In this document: positions 1 to 17,708 of the stretch, piece after piece
Layout of the letters: each line of letters starts with the position of its first letter
How positions within the stretch are numbered: position 1 is the stretch's first letter
NCBI GenBank assembly: GCA_029204225.1
Contig: CM055093.1
Coordinates: 19,826,041 to 19,890,040, forward strand
DNA: 64,000 nt
DNA from: Diphasiastrum complanatum
Taxonomy: Eukaryota > Streptophyta > Lycopodiopsida > Lycopodiales > Lycopodiaceae
Reading direction: 5' to 3'
Program-made: the position numbers and the translations under genes
The notes under the pieces: generated by a model
Seen by the model: only the letters and a program-made list of their open reading frames with translations
Told to the model about the DNA's origin: nothing
Database searches by the model: none

Positions 1-911
1 AGAGAGAATAATCTCATCCTTTGCATGGTAAATGTATGTATGATGGTAAACAAACTAGAATGTATAAAACTCACAATGAATACTACAGCAACATAACTGG
101 TTATCCAAAGATATTTGGGTAAATTGGCATCCAGGAACACCAATGATGAAACGATTTGGTCAAGGTCTGCAATTGTAAAGATTACTTTATCTTCCAGACT
201 CTTCAGACATCAGGTAAACAGTCAGAACAGACAACAACTAGCGAATAGATTCATCAAGCAGAATCACATTGGCTAAGGATTCTTCTTAATCAAACACAGA
301 GGATTAACTTTTATTACAGAAAGCAAACAAATCAAAACATCAAACAATCTCATTATCTGAACACATAGCTCATTCAGAGTTTGAAGAAAGTTCTGCTAAA
401 GGTTCTGCTTAATAGCTTCGGCTAATTCCCTGCACACATTAATCAGAATTGTTACTTGCTGGTGTCGCCTGAAAATCCATGTTAGAGTAACTGAAATTCA
501 GTATAACGTAAGAAATGTGTGTGACGCAAATAGAACAGTATCACAATCAATCACAGATCATACAGAGTGTATTTGCACAAATGATAAGAAGTAATTCTGT
601 GAAAGATAGGAAAGGGAAAGAATGCTCAAGCTATAGGAACTTGCTCTTCACTCTCTATTGATACTCAGCTCTGCGTAGAAATGTGTATGTACAGTGGCAC
701 AAAGTGCTGTCCTTATAGGAATATTCTTCAACCTCAATGTCGCTTACGAACCATCAAATGTCGGTTCTGAACTTCTATTGCGTCTCTTATAGAACGTCGC
801 AACTTCTACTCAAAATATGAATTTACAAAGTGCATAATAGGCCTTTACATGAATTTAGGCACTATAGCACATTTTACATACATAGAATTTGAAATTTTTG
901 TACAGTATATG
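1..911. other. Non-coding stretch, possibly decayed LTR sequence
   Basis: No open frame with recognisable similarity was seen on either strand. The sequence is AT-rich and the part around 600-830 has the general look of LTR DNA, but I found no matching second copy and no TG...CA boundaries. It ends where copia Gag-like coding sequence becomes readable near 912. Confidence 0.4.
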
Positions 912-3722
912 ACAAAACTTGGATAATGTGAGATCATAAGACTCCACAACTATCTATGAGGCTAAGAACACCTCTAGGCTCCTCACTCTTAGAAATCAAA
1001 TCTTCCAAAGTAGTCAAAAGAGTGATGAGAGTGCATCTAATTATGTTTTGAGAGTCAAGGATATTCATAGGTTGCTTGCGCGCATTGGTGATTCTATCAA
1101 TCAAAGTGAGCTAGTCCAAGTCATTCTCAATGGCTTGAGAAATGAATTTGGCAACCTTGTCCAATCCTATGCCATTAAGGAGGAGCTACCAAGCTTGGAG
1201 GCCCCCCAAAGTGTGCTTGTTTCTGAAGAATCAAGACAAGAGTACAAACTCTTGAGGATGGACAAGCTTTCTCTCAATCATAATGATGGCAAAGCTTTAT
1301 TTGTCAAGGACAAGCACAAAGGGAGGAGCAAGAGCCAATATCAACAATCCTCAAGCAAGGACAAAGCCAAAGCCAAAGAGAAAGATGAGGAGGAGGATGA
1401 CTACTCGAGTTCTTCTATATCCAAGCTCAAGAAGGAAAAGATCAAGTGCTTTTATTGTGGCAAGAAAGGCCATTATGCCACCAATTGCTTCAAGAAGAAG
1501 AATCAACTCAAGCAAGCCAACATCACCAATGAGAAGGAAGACACTATTGCAAGTGATGGAGAGGGATCTCTTATGGTCTCTAGCTTCTCATCCTCTCCTT
1601 TCAAGAAGGATGGATTATGGTATATTGATAGTGGACCCTCTTCACATATTTGTAGCTCCAAGGACTCTTTCTCTTCTATTGTAGCTTATGATGGAGCCAA
1701 GAAATCAATATACAGTGCAAATAATTATGAATGTCCTATTGAAGGAATTTGGAATATTCTCTTAAAGCTTGCCTCTTCTAATGTTCTTTCTCTTAGTAAG
1801 GTTCTTTATGTACCTAAGCTTACTAAAAATCTTATTAGTGTTGGCCAATTGTTTGATAATGGCCTTGATGTGAAATTCAATGTTGATACTTGTACTATCA
1901 AAAAGAATGATGAGATACTTGCACTAGGATCTAGATTTGGAGGCATCTATAAACTAGATCCAAGAGAATGTGTAAATGCTCGTAATGTTGCTCTTGTGAG
2001 AAAGCTATCTATGGAGGAGTTATGGCATAGGAGGTTGGGACATCCCAATTACAAATCCATGCTCTCTATGATCAAAGAAGCCAAAGCTATTGGCTTGCCA
2101 AAGTCATTTTCCAAGGAGATCAAGCCTTGTGGGTCTTGTGCTATTGCTAAATCTCACAAAAAGCCATTTACAAGGTCTTCTATCAAGAGTAAGCATGCTT
2201 TGGATTTGATCCACCCGGATGTTCATTTCTCATCATCTATGAGCAAGGGAGGAGCCACTTGTTTTGTTACCTTTATTGATGATTTCACAAGATTCACTTG
2301 GATGTATCTTCTTGCTTCTAAATCTATGGTGTTTGATTATTTGCTTATTTTCAAAGCTTATGTTGAGAAGCAATTCTCATTTAAGATTATAGTTGTTAGA
2401 TGTGATGGAGGTGGAGAGTATATTTCCAATAAATTCCATGACTATTGTGAGCTTGAAGGCATTAAAAGGGGGTTCTCTTGTGTCTACTCTCTATCTCAAA
2501 ATGAAGTGGCTGAGAGAAAGAATAGATCCTTATGTGAATGTGCAAAAGCCATGAGGATTGAGGCATATTTGCCAAAAGACTTTTGGGGAGAAGCCATAAG
2601 TTGTGCAAATTATCTTTGCAATAGACTCCCACATACAGCTCTTGGAGGAAAGTCACCATATGAGATCTTATATTTGAAGAAGCCTAAGGTTGATCGCCTT
2701 AGAGTTTTTGGATGCATATGATTTGCTCAAAATCCCTTGGAAACAAGGAAGAAGGATGATCCTACTTCATGCAAAGGGATTATGGTTGGATACTCATCCA
2801 CCAAAAAGGCTTATAGAGTCTTTGTTCTCTCTACTTCCCAAGTGATTGAAAGTAGAGATGTTATTTTCCATGAAGATCAATATTCATCTTTTGAAGGAAC
2901 TGAGATCAAGTTATCTATAGATGCATCACCAACTATTGCTATTGAAGACAATTATGATGTGATGGGGTCGAGATTTGAAGAGGATTCTTCTCGGATTTTT
3001 TCACCAAGAAGATCTATGAGAGATAGATCCGAGCCTAAGAGGCTCTCTTATGTTGATAAAGGCAAGCAAGTGGATCTTGATACCACTAATTATGCTTTTT
3101 TTTGTTTCTCATGAAGAGCCAAAGAATGTACAAGAGGCACTTAATACCAAGGAGTGGTATGATGCCATGAGGCAAGAGTATGATGCATTGATCACCAACA
3201 ATACTTGGGGGCTTGTGGATCCACCATCCAACAAGCATGTGATTGGTTGCAAGTGGGTATTTCAAATCAAATACAATCATGATGGCACCATCAACAAGTT
3301 CAAGGCAAGATTATGTGCCAAAGGATTTGCTCAAATCCATGGCCTTGACTATGAGGAGACCTTTGCACCTGTTCCAAAGATGGTGACAATAAGAATTCTT
3401 ATTTCTCTTGCTTGTTTTTTCAAATGGAAGGTGTTCCAATTAGATGTATCCAATGCTTTTTAAAATAGTTATCTTGAGGAGGAGGTTTATATGGAACAAC
3501 CTCAGGGATTCATCAAGGATGAGTCCATAGTGTGCTTGCTCTTCAAAAGTCTTTATGGACTAAAGCAAGCACCAAGATCATGGTATTCAAGACTCAACTT
3601 ATCTCACTAGGATTTGTTCTTAGTGACTATGATCCTTCTATGTATTTAAATCTTGTTTATAGTAATATTGTCATTCTTCTAATCTATGTTGATGACATTA
3701 TTCTTTGTGGAAGTTGTATTTA
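912..3722 (+). mobile_element. Ty1/copia retrotransposon fragment (Gag to RT), decayed
   Basis: Readable in order are the C-terminal half of a UBN2-type Gag (in frame from about 940, well before the long open frame that begins at 1048), a CCHC zinc knuckle CFYCGKKGHYATNC near 1450-1490, a protease-like DSG-type site (YIDSGPSSHIC near 1620), the GAG-pre-integrase motif LWHRRLGHP, and an integrase core with Asp (HPDVHF), Asp (RCDGGGEY) and Glu (NEVAERKNR) in place. The frame is stopped at 2720, continues 2737-3114, shifts near 3110 into reverse transcriptase (WVFQIKYNHDGTINKFKARL), is stopped again at 3462 (FQLDVSNAF then stop) and runs to the YVDD box near 3690. RNase H and both LTRs are missing, so the copy cannot be autonomous. 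The break lies about 85 bp before the AG repeat. Confidence 0.93.
1048..2721 (+). pseudogene. Copia Gag-protease-integrase open segment
   Basis: This is the longest uninterrupted segment of the copia fragment, about 557 codons. It carries the end of Gag, one CX2CX4HX4C knuckle, the protease region, the pre-integrase zinc motif and the full DDE core of integrase. No in-frame ATG supports a true start here: the first codon used is TTG and the Gag frame is readable upstream to about 940. It ends at a premature TGA just after the LRVFGC motif, and the same frame resumes 15 bases later. It is therefore part of a broken polyprotein and not a host gene. Confidence 0.88.
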
Positions 3723-3804
3723 ATGTCCTTGTGGAAATGAAGACTTATGCATGTCTTAAGGGGAACCTCAAAGCCCATGGCATCCAAAACATGGGAGCTA
3801 TGTG

Positions 3805-9500
<5,696 letters not shown>

Positions 9501-11240
9501 TTACCTTGATTTTTCATCATATTGGCCAGAAAATTTCAGTTTGCCTTTGAAGGCTTTGACCTGGTATAGCAGGACCTTATCTCCAACCTGAAAGTCTCTA
9601 AGTTTCAATGATCGATCATGCCATGCTTTTTGTCGTCGTTTGTGGACTTGTTGAGCATGGATGCTGATCCATCGTGTTTCACAGAGTTGCTCCAGATGGA
9701 ATAACCTATTTGCTAGATTCTGGTGAGTATCAAGCTCAAGGTTATAGGCCACTTGAAGGGAGGGGATATGGAATTCCACAGGCATAATGGCTTCTTGGCC
9801 ATATGTTAGCTGGAAAGGGGTTAAGCCTGTAGCTCGCTTCGGGGTGGTGCGATAAGCCCAGAGAGCAGCATGGAGTTTGAGTTCCCAGTCAGATCGGCTA
9901 GATTCGACGGTTTTGGTGAGAATTCCACATAGGATTTTATTGGTGGATTCTGCCTGGCCATTGTATCGTGGATAGTATGGGGAACTTTTGCGATGTACCA
10001 CAAATTTTTTTGAAAGGAAAATCTGCTATGATAGAGTTAAGGAAATGTGTACCCCTATCACTAATAAGCTCTAGAGGACATCCAAAACGAACAATAACCT
10101 GTTCATATAAAATTTTTGCGGTAGAACAAGCGTCAGCATTGCGAACAGCTCTTGCTTCAGCCCATTTGGTGCAATAGTCCGTAGCTACTATGATGTAACG
10201 AGATTGGGTGTGTTGAGCAGCAGGACTAATAGGTCCGACATAATCAATTCCCCATTTCTGGAAAGCTTGATCAGTGGTTACAGGGTGTAAAGGCATGTAG
10301 TCAATCTTTTGAAAGTGTTTTGTGCGTTGGCAGACATCACAAGCCTTAGTGTAATTGTAAGTATCCTTGAAGAGTGTTGGCCACCAAAAATCGGCCAAGA
10401 GGATTTTCTTAGCAGTTGTTTCAGAAGAGAAATGGCCTGCACCAATACCTTCATGAGTGAGGGAAATTACAGAGGGTATTTCACCTTCAATAAGACATCG
10501 TCGGATGATTCCATCTAACCTTTGCTTGTAGAGTTGTCCTGCAATTAACGTATAAGGTTTAGTTTTGAGGACCAACGCACGTTGTTCAGGTATAGAGAAG
10601 GAATGATCCATCTGCCATAAAGTTAAATATTCTGTAATTTCCTTAGCCCATACGGGTATAGAGTCAACTTGGAAAAGGATTGCATTTGGTAAATCATCGT
10701 TGACGCCTTGATCAGAGGTAGGAAGGTTAGGGATTCAAGATAGATGGTCTGCTAGAAAATGCTGAACTCCCTTCCAAACCACAATCCTAAACTCAAATTC
10801 TCACAGTAATAGGATCCGTCTAGTAATACGGCCTGTGGTGCAAGTCTTGTTGATGAGATACAACAGTGCTTGATGATCAGTGAAGAACGCAAAAACTTTT
10901 CCTAGAAGATAATGGCGAAACTTCTGAACCGCATACACCATTGCCAAGGCTTCACGTTTGGTAGTGGTATAATTGACTTTAGCAGGTATTAATTGTCGAC
11001 TAAGAAAACGAATTGGGTAGTCCTTTTTTAATTCTCCTGGTTGGGTGAGCATTGCTCCAATGGCATACTTGGATGCATCGGTATGCACATGGAATTCTTT
11101 AGAATAATCAGGGGCCCAGAGGATGGGTGCATTGGTAAGGGCTTCTTTGAGTTGATTAAATGTGACGCATTGTTCGTCCGTCCATTTGGGAACTACAACT
11201 ACTTTGTAGATTAAGCGTGCTTTGTTAACAACCTAGGAGA
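9501..11240 (-). mobile_element. Ty3/gypsy pol fragment B (RT end, RNase H, integrase)
   Basis: Read on the minus strand from 11,240 the order is the end of reverse transcriptase, RNase H (HTDASKYAIGAMLTQPGE, FFTDHQALLYLINK), the linker, the H2C2 integrase zinc region (HEGIGAGHF then CDVCQRTKH), and the integrase core with Asp (GIDYVGP), Asp (SDRGTHFLN) and Glu (NGQAESTNK). The reading frame shifts near 10,010 between the second Asp and the Glu, and stops occur at 10,800 and in the linker near 10,740. It ends in the post-core region (FQVGDKVLLYQVKAFKGKL) near 9501. Gag, protease, most of RT and both LTRs are absent. Fragment C lies beyond 11,400 in the same orientation and repeats the RNase H region, so these are two separate insertions or a rearranged pair. 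Confidence 0.92.
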
Positions 11241-11399
11241 TAACTCCTACAATTTAGGAGATTTTACATTTGACTCAAATAAAATGTAAATACAATGGAT
11301 CTTAATATTACAAGTGTTATTTCACATGTGTGGACAGGTCCTCACACGTGTGGATCCACATAGATACCAAACAAATTGCTTAAACCATGTGAAAATTGA

Positions 11400-12280
11400 T
11401 AAAATCTAACAACTGGCACACATCACATTTTCTTAAGTATTCTTCTGTGTCCTTATGAATTGTCAGCCACTAGCATCCGGATTGCAAGATCTTGCGAACT
11501 GTAATGTTAGTTGCAAAATGACTACCACCCATGCCTTCATGGGATAACAATATGATCTAAGTAAAGGTCTAGCCATAAGTATCAATTTTTACTATTTTGC
11601 CTTGGTGGGTAGGGATTTATCTAGTTGGCCCCGCATTAGATATCATCTATGTCTGTGGCCCATTTAGGTACTGTATCAATGTAGAACAAGGCAACATCTA
11701 GTAACTCATCATCAGATTGGGTTATAGTCTCCTTCCCTTTGATTTGCGACACATGATCTGCCATATAGTGCTGCTTTCCCTTGCGCACCACTATCTGAAA
11801 ATTAAACTCCAACAACAGTAGCAATCATCGAGTGATTCGCCCTATGTTGCAAGTTTTATTAATGAGATAGAGCAAGGGTTCATGGTAAGTATAAAATACA
11901 AAATGTGTAGCCATCAAATAATGTCTGAACATATCTCGATTGCATAAATCTTGGCCAATGCTTCCTGCTGTGGTTGAGTCTATGGTTGAGTAGTTTATTT
12001 TTGAATCATTGAGCTGTCGGATTGCAAATCGGATTGGAAAGTCAATTTGGCATTCTCCTGGCTGGGTCAAGATGGCTCCAGCAACATACTTTGAAGCATC
12101 AGTATGCACATAAAATTCTAATGTCCAATTGGGCGGTCGTAGGATTGGCGCTGAGACCAATGCATCTTTAAGCTTTTGGAAAGCATGTAAGGCTTCCTCC
12201 ATCCAATGAGGTTTCGAACTGAGTTTGTAAATTGGTCTTGCTTGTTGGGGAAGTGTGAGAAGTTCCCTCAGTGCATGCAC
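11400..12280 (-). mobile_element. Ty3/gypsy pol fragment C (RNase H to integrase H2C2)
   Basis: On the minus strand, 12,280-11,825 encodes the RT end and RNase H (FYVHTDASKYVAGAILTQPG, FYTYHEPLLYLINKTC). An in-frame TGA follows at about 11,822, then the connecting region with QIVVRKGKQHYMADHVSQI to 11,636. A degraded integrase zinc region (SHEGMGGSHF ... KCDVCQ) is readable at about 11,560-11,405. It resembles fragment B but is clearly diverged, and it covers a shifted part of the same polyprotein. Nothing downstream of the zinc region remains. Confidence 0.87.
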
Positions 12281-13546
12281 TATTGGTAAAAATAGACGAG
12301 CACAATAACGAAATGAAATTGAGAGCTAGATGTGCGATGGTAGTGGAAGCAAGAGCAGAGTATTAGACAAAGCAATCAGGAGGTCAGATAGAGAGTGAAA
12401 AGCCTTGCAAATATTGACAAAACCTGAATGCAGAACTAGATAGCACTTTATTCAGATTAATTGTAGTGAAATACAAGTCAGCGATACAAGTGAGCACAAG
12501 ACAATAGCGGGCAAAATCTGCGTGCTTACAAAGCTAACTACAAACTGTAAAAGCTATGAGCTTATTACTAACGATCTGTTTGAGGAGGAGAATCAATGCA
12601 TGAAAGCATCTATAGTGTCTGTCTCGTCGGATTTGATAATCTATGTTCTTGATCATAGATAAATTGTATACATGCTTCTTAAAATGATCTTTGTGTGCTA
12701 TATACATTTATGTAGATGAGTGTACAAGAAAAAATGTCGAGTCATTGTGCCATTAGGAGGAAGATCGTGGCTGCTGTCATTGTCAAGTTGGTTGCACAAT
12801 ACAAAGGATGTGTGAGCGTGAGGAGGTCGATAAGTCGGGCTTCCCCGATATGTCGTTGGGTCTACCCGATAGTTCGTCCAACTTCGATATGTCGGCCATC
12901 TTTGTTATGTCCATGATCAATACATAGGATACAGTATACTCCTAGTCTTGGATACATGGTACTCCAGTGAAGCAAGCTGTTAGTTATGCCACATCATACT
13001 GGACATGACCTGAAAGTAAATAATATCCTTGTGAGGCCAAGAACACACTAAATGGAGTTTAGTCAAGATATGAGACAGTGTATGCATATGTAGAGTTATC
13101 AATAACAATTCTATGAATAGTTGGTCTATGTTTAGGAACACATAGAACTCTATTCTAGGTGAATCTATGTATAGTGAAGTTAGGGCTATACATGGCTATG
13201 TGCCCAGGATGCTTTTGGCTCTATATATTGAGGCCAAACTCGCCCTACTCCTCATTGTGGTCTTTGATTCATTGCCAAGCTCTCACTCTATATTCATGCT
13301 TCTTGTTCCTTGGCTTGGGGGTAAAGCTTCTAGAGTTTGATTGGATGTTTCTACTTGGTTGGGTGGTTTCTCCATAGTGTGATTCATTGTGTTTGTGATT
13401 TGTAAGTAGGATCCAATGAGCTTCCCTTATAATCTTCACTTACTCATATTTAGTAGTTGAGCTGCGCAACAATGCAAGTAAACATGCAACAATGAATGGA
13501 ACTAGATTAACATGGGATTTAAGAGAGTAGAGGAGATAAATCCAAC
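12281..13546. other. Non-coding; includes putative copia 3' LTR on the minus strand
   Basis: No conserved coding sequence is present. Because the copia fragment at 13.56-13.95 kb ends in a polypurine tract at 13,548-13,555, the DNA from 13,547 downwards, beginning TGTTGGATTTATC on the minus strand, should be its 3' LTR. The far end of that LTR cannot be fixed without a second copy. Confidence 0.45.
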
Positions 13547-13547
13547 A

Positions 13548-13950
13548 CCCCCCCTTAATCTGGATCCGTGAATGCTTTGATCTTCAGACTAAGCAGTGCA
13601 CAAAATTTGTTATGTGCATCAATGCTCAATGCCTTGGGGAACACATCTGCAATCATGTTGTTAAGCTCACCTCTTTGTCAAGAATCTTTCCCCTGGCATA
13701 GTGATATCGGATTTTGATGTGCTTACTCCTAGAGTGAAACTTGAGGTTGGCCGATAAGGCAATTGCACTCTGATTATCATAGAATATGATTGTCAGGGTG
13801 TACTGGTGCAAACTAATGTATGCCAGTAAATTTCTCAACCAAAATGCCTCTTTAATAGATTGAGAAGTAGCCTAGATGTGGATTTACGATTATCTACATC
13901 TCCTCCCCAGCTTGCATCGGAAAATCCACTGAGCCTATGCATGTTATCAA
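13548..13950 (-). mobile_element. Ty1/copia 3' end (RNase H, polypurine tract)
   Basis: Minus-strand translation gives degraded copia RNase H: a GFSDASWGGDVDNRKSTS start near 13,940, an internal deletion, then FYDNQSAIALSANLKFHSR and HIKIRYHYARGKI at 13,838-13,653. A frameshift follows, then a terminal segment ending at a stop near 13,564. A run of purines (AAGGGGGGG on the minus strand) at 13,548-13,556 directly precedes TGTTGGATTTATC, the expected polypurine tract and start of a 3' LTR. Everything upstream of RNase H is missing. Confidence 0.87.
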
Positions 13951-14139
13951 CTCATGTGTATATGTAGAGTAAAGTATATGTATAGACTCAGTAAAGTATA
14001 TGTATAGACTCATTAATTCAATAAAGAAAAGCCCAAGTTGAGCATCAGTACATTTTTTTTCAATTCATTGTATAGGCTCCCAATTTTAATAACATAGAGC
14101 CAAATTTGACGCACGCGCGCGCGTGTGTGTATATGGCGA

Positions 14140-14618
14140 GTAAATGTCCTCCACATAGATTGGTGTTGAAGGTTGGCATGATAGTGATGTTGTTGCAGTC
14201 CATCGCATCGCACAAAGGATTGTGCAATGGTACAAGACTCATCATTTGTAGATTGGGTAGACAAGTCGTAGATGCAGAGATAGTTACCGACATGAATATT
14301 GGGAGTAGAGTCCTGATCCCACGTATCCCTTTAGTGCCGAGCGCCTCAGACTTGCCGTTTGAATTGCAGCGAGTACAATTTTCTATTAGAGAGGCTTTCT
14401 CCATGACAATAAACAAGGCGCAGGGGCAGACTATGGAGACTAATGGATTGATCTTGCCACGTCCCGTATTTAGTCATGGTCATCTGTATGTCGCATTATC
14501 AAGAGTGTGAAATGCCGGAAGTGTGCGAGTGTTGATTACTGATACTGACGACCAATTTACAAATGTGGCAGGAGTGGCAAGGTGCACTCAAAACATTGTG
14601 AATCCTGAAGTGTTGTAG
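14140..14618 (+). mobile_element. Helitron-type Pif1-like helicase C-terminus, truncated
   Basis: The plus-strand frame gives CPPHRLVLKVGMIVMLL, then GLCNGTRLI, a LIPRIPLVPS segment, MTINKAQGQTM and FSHGHLYVALSRV. These are the characteristic C-terminal motifs of the Pif1-like helicase carried by eukaryotic Helitrons. A premature TGA at 14,508 interrupts the frame; the same frame continues to the natural-looking end (NIVNPEVL, stop) at 14,616-14,618. The Rep domain and the N-terminal helicase motifs are absent. A cellular PIF1 helicase is possible in principle, but the truncation, the stop and the surrounding repeats favour a Helitron remnant. Confidence 0.85.
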
Positions 14619-14880
14619 TAAGGGTTAGTGTTAGGGATAGGGTTACATTAGAATTAAGGGTTAGAATTAGAGTACAATTAGAGTTACATTAGGTTATGGT
14701 TTTAGTTAGGGTTTACATTGGCATAAGGTGTTAAATAGAGCAGGGTTAGGGTTACATCAGAGTTAGTGTTAGATAGAGCAATGTTAGAATTACATTAGGG
14801 TTAGGGTTAGAGTGGCATTATGTAATAGATAGAGCAAGGTTAGGGTTACATTAGAATTTAGAATTAGAGTTAGGATACAC
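14619..14880 (+). repeat. Degenerate telomere-like TTAGGG/GTTAGGGTTA repeats
   Basis: About 260 bp are dominated by the words GGGTTAG, TTAGGGTTA and GTTACATTAG, in head-to-tail orientation but irregular spacing. A longer-period substructure is also visible (GTTA...ATAGAGCA...GTTAGGGTTACAT recurs three times). The array begins one base after the helicase stop codon. The short repeat matches the TTAGGG type more than the usual plant TTTAGGG type. Confidence 0.75.
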
Positions 14881-16189
14881 AAATTGCTGCTACCCACAAA
14901 AACATGGTTTTCAGCAAGGGTTAGGTTAAGTATCATAGGATAAGAGTGAAGGTTAGGTTAGTTTGTAGATTTTAGGATTATTGTTGGAGATTTTTTAGGG
15001 ATTTTTTTGACAAGGGATTGGTCCCACCAGAAAGCCCTAGTGAGTAAAAGGGCCCACACTGTCCTTACGCGAGTGACTAGGGTCTATTATCGCTTCCAAC
15101 CCTGGGGGTCATCCTAATCACCCCGTACTCCTAGAGGAAGAGCCCATCTCCAGCAAATATCGGTTCTGTGTGCGAGAAACATGGAGTGATAAAAAGTGGC
15201 TAGTCATAACGCGCACAGAAGCGATACGTACGGATTTAGAACGTGGGATATCGGACTTGTGCGCACATAGAACAATAGGTAATCGAAGATGAAGAGCTGG
15301 TGCGCACAAGAGTAATATGTGCGAAAATCAAGAAAAAAAACAAAAAAAATTATTGAGGACCATGTCTCTTATACGTTTGGTTCACACGTGCGAGTCAATT
15401 ATCAAAGTGACACATGTCACCTCATGATTGGTCCGTACTATGACACATGTGCGACTTGTCAGCTAGACACATGTCGCCTCATGATTACGCCGTATCATGA
15501 CATGTGGCATAATCTAATTGGTCAAAATAATGACACATGTGTGGTCGTACAAGTGTGCGGCGTGTCTAAAAAAAGAACTCCCACCCCCGAGGCATTTTTT
15601 GCACTTTTTTTCTCACGTTTTCTGTCGATATATTGCTCCTCTACGACCCGCTTCTTTTCGCTTTCCACCGTAGTCCCATGTGTGTGCACAAAAGTGATAT
15701 ACTGTGCAAATCCATACATAGTGATCCAATTATTCCTTCTCATAGTCTTCTTTTTTTTTACGCACAAAAGCCATATATCATCTGTATATATTGCTCTTGT
15801 GTAAGGAAAGACCTCTTTCTTGTCGGATGTTTGTGACGGACGGTGATGGCAACAAGAATGAAATACGATTAATGAAAGCACAATGATAAGTGTGTTTAAG
15901 AGGATTGTGGATTACTTAGAGAACGGAGGTTGCGAGCTGTTCTTTTGTGTTGAAAAAGATTATAAGTGTAGGAGTCTTGCCGTGAAAGAGAGATTGCAGA
16001 AACGATTAGGCATCTCAGATAGCCATGCAATCCTCTAATACTGTTGATGTTTATGTAAGAGGAGTGAGAGTTAATTTCATTCAACAAGAATGCAAAAAGA
16101 TGTAGAACAGTACGATCAGACCACAATACAATTGCGCTGGTAAGCGCGTGATCCTACTTACAGATTCAAAGCAATTGCTAAAGTTCTGA
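14881..16189. other. Non-coding, contains imperfect CACATGTG-centred repeats
   Basis: No protein similarity was recognised on either strand. The main structure is the repeat series at 15,400-15,560, listed separately. The rest is unremarkable, with short T-rich tracts. Confidence 0.45.
15400..15560. repeat. Imperfect tandem repeats built on GACACATGT
   Basis: The word GACACATGT or a close variant occurs about five times in 150 bp (near 15,410, 15,440, 15,470, 15,499 and 15,531). Two larger copies share GACACATGTC then CCTCATGATT then CCGTA at 15,410 and 15,470, a spacing of about 60 bp. CACATGTG is a palindrome, so the block could form short hairpins. It may be an LTR or MITE interior; no boundaries are visible. 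Confidence 0.65.
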
Positions 16190-16319
16190 ATATATATATG
16201 TATATATATATATACATACATACATATATATAGATACATACATATATATATATACATACATATATATATACATACATATATATATATACATACATATATA
16301 TATATATATACATATATAC

Positions 16320-16352
<33 letters not shown>

Positions 16353-16371
16353 CATACATATATATATATAT
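16190..16371. repeat. AT-rich microsatellite (TA/TACA)n
   Basis: About 180 bp of TATATA and TACATACA units with irregular phase. Tyr/Ile/Met/Val-rich open frames on the minus strand are products of the repeat. Confidence 0.95.
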
Positions 16372-17640
16372 TACTATTGCAGATTTGTGTAGTTATTATC
16401 ATGAGGACTAGGTGCTCTGTTTATTATTCGGCGTGATTTTTGAGTTCTCTGATATTATAGTTTTTGAAGTCGAAGACCTGGTCCCGAGAATTAATTACAA
16501 TGATGAGGAAGGTCTTCTGACAAGGAAGAATGCCTGACAAAGGCTTTTGGCAAATTTTCGTGAGCATAGACAAAGCATGCCATCTGAAGAAGAATTCATG
16601 GCATTCCAGACGCAGATGGGCTTCTCTTGGCCATCCTTAATGCAGTTTATAGATGACTCTTCTTCAGTAGGAGGTCACAATATAGATCATCTGAATCCGG
16701 TTGCAATAGATAATGAAGAATGTGTAAGTTTTTTTACTACAATGTGTAAGAATTTCATTGTTTCGTGAATGTGAATTATATACGTTTGTAACTCCTATTT
16801 CTTTTGCAGACTGCACTTGTAATTGATGACTTTGCTGCACGCGAGGCGACATCAGACAAAATTCTTTCTCATTCCATAGACATAGTGGACTTGGCCACTA
16901 TCTGAGGCATTTTCGAAAGAATGAGATTTGTATTGCTCATTCTAAGTTCAGTCCAGTTGAAGAGACTCTCATGATGGTTATTAAAGCTCTATCTTATTAT
17001 CTAGGAGGACATAAATTCATTAAGACAAATAAGATTATTTTTGTTAAAATGTCTTATGTTTTGAACATTCTAGGATTTACTGATGAGAATGTTCCTTTAA
17101 GTAGCTCTCATTATTCATTGTATTAGACATATATAGAACTTAGCAGAAACAAGGATAATGCACATCTATTGACAATACAACCATTGAAGGAAATACAAAA
17201 TCTGATGAGGATGAGTGAAAACTTTGTATTTCTGTATTTATACAGTCACTATGATTACAAAGCTTTTTGTTTTGACTATGATGATCTTTTCTCTTGCTCC
17301 ATGAATATGCAAGCTTTTAGAACTTGTCATAATCTGAAGATTTGATGATATGTCTAATTTGACTCTTTTGTAAAATCATTGAAACATTTGAGTGATGTAA
17401 TTTTTTTTTTATTAGTTCTCCCGTGCTGAGTGTTTTAATGAAATGCTGCTCGTACTTGCCAATGGGATTTCTCCATTCCTTGTGATGACCAAATACTCAT
17501 GCTCCCGTAGGTATTGGCAAAGAATGATGTGTAATCGAGTATGTGCTGCATAGTAGTGAAATATAGAATTAGAAAAAACAAAATTGAAATCAGTTTTAAT
17601 AAAAAATTAATCTTTATTTAAAGTAACTGAGCGTGATGTG
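16372..17640. other. Non-coding, with unrecognised short open stretches
   Basis: Short plus-strand open stretches at 16,547-16,768 and about 16,920-17,110 show no motif I recognise. The second contains FSPVEETLMMVIKALSYYL, which could be part of a decayed transposon protein, but I cannot assign it. No other structure was seen. Confidence 0.35.
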
Positions 17641-17708
17641 ATATGGACCCCATCCTTTTGATACGACATCACCAAACTCCACACAAGTCTGTTGGATGAC
17701 ATGCTTCT

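Noticed and set aside
15319-15881. Open frames of 119-161 codons around 15.3-15.9 kb on both strands
   Set aside because: No recognisable motif, overlapping on opposite strands, and rich in repeats of CACATGTG.
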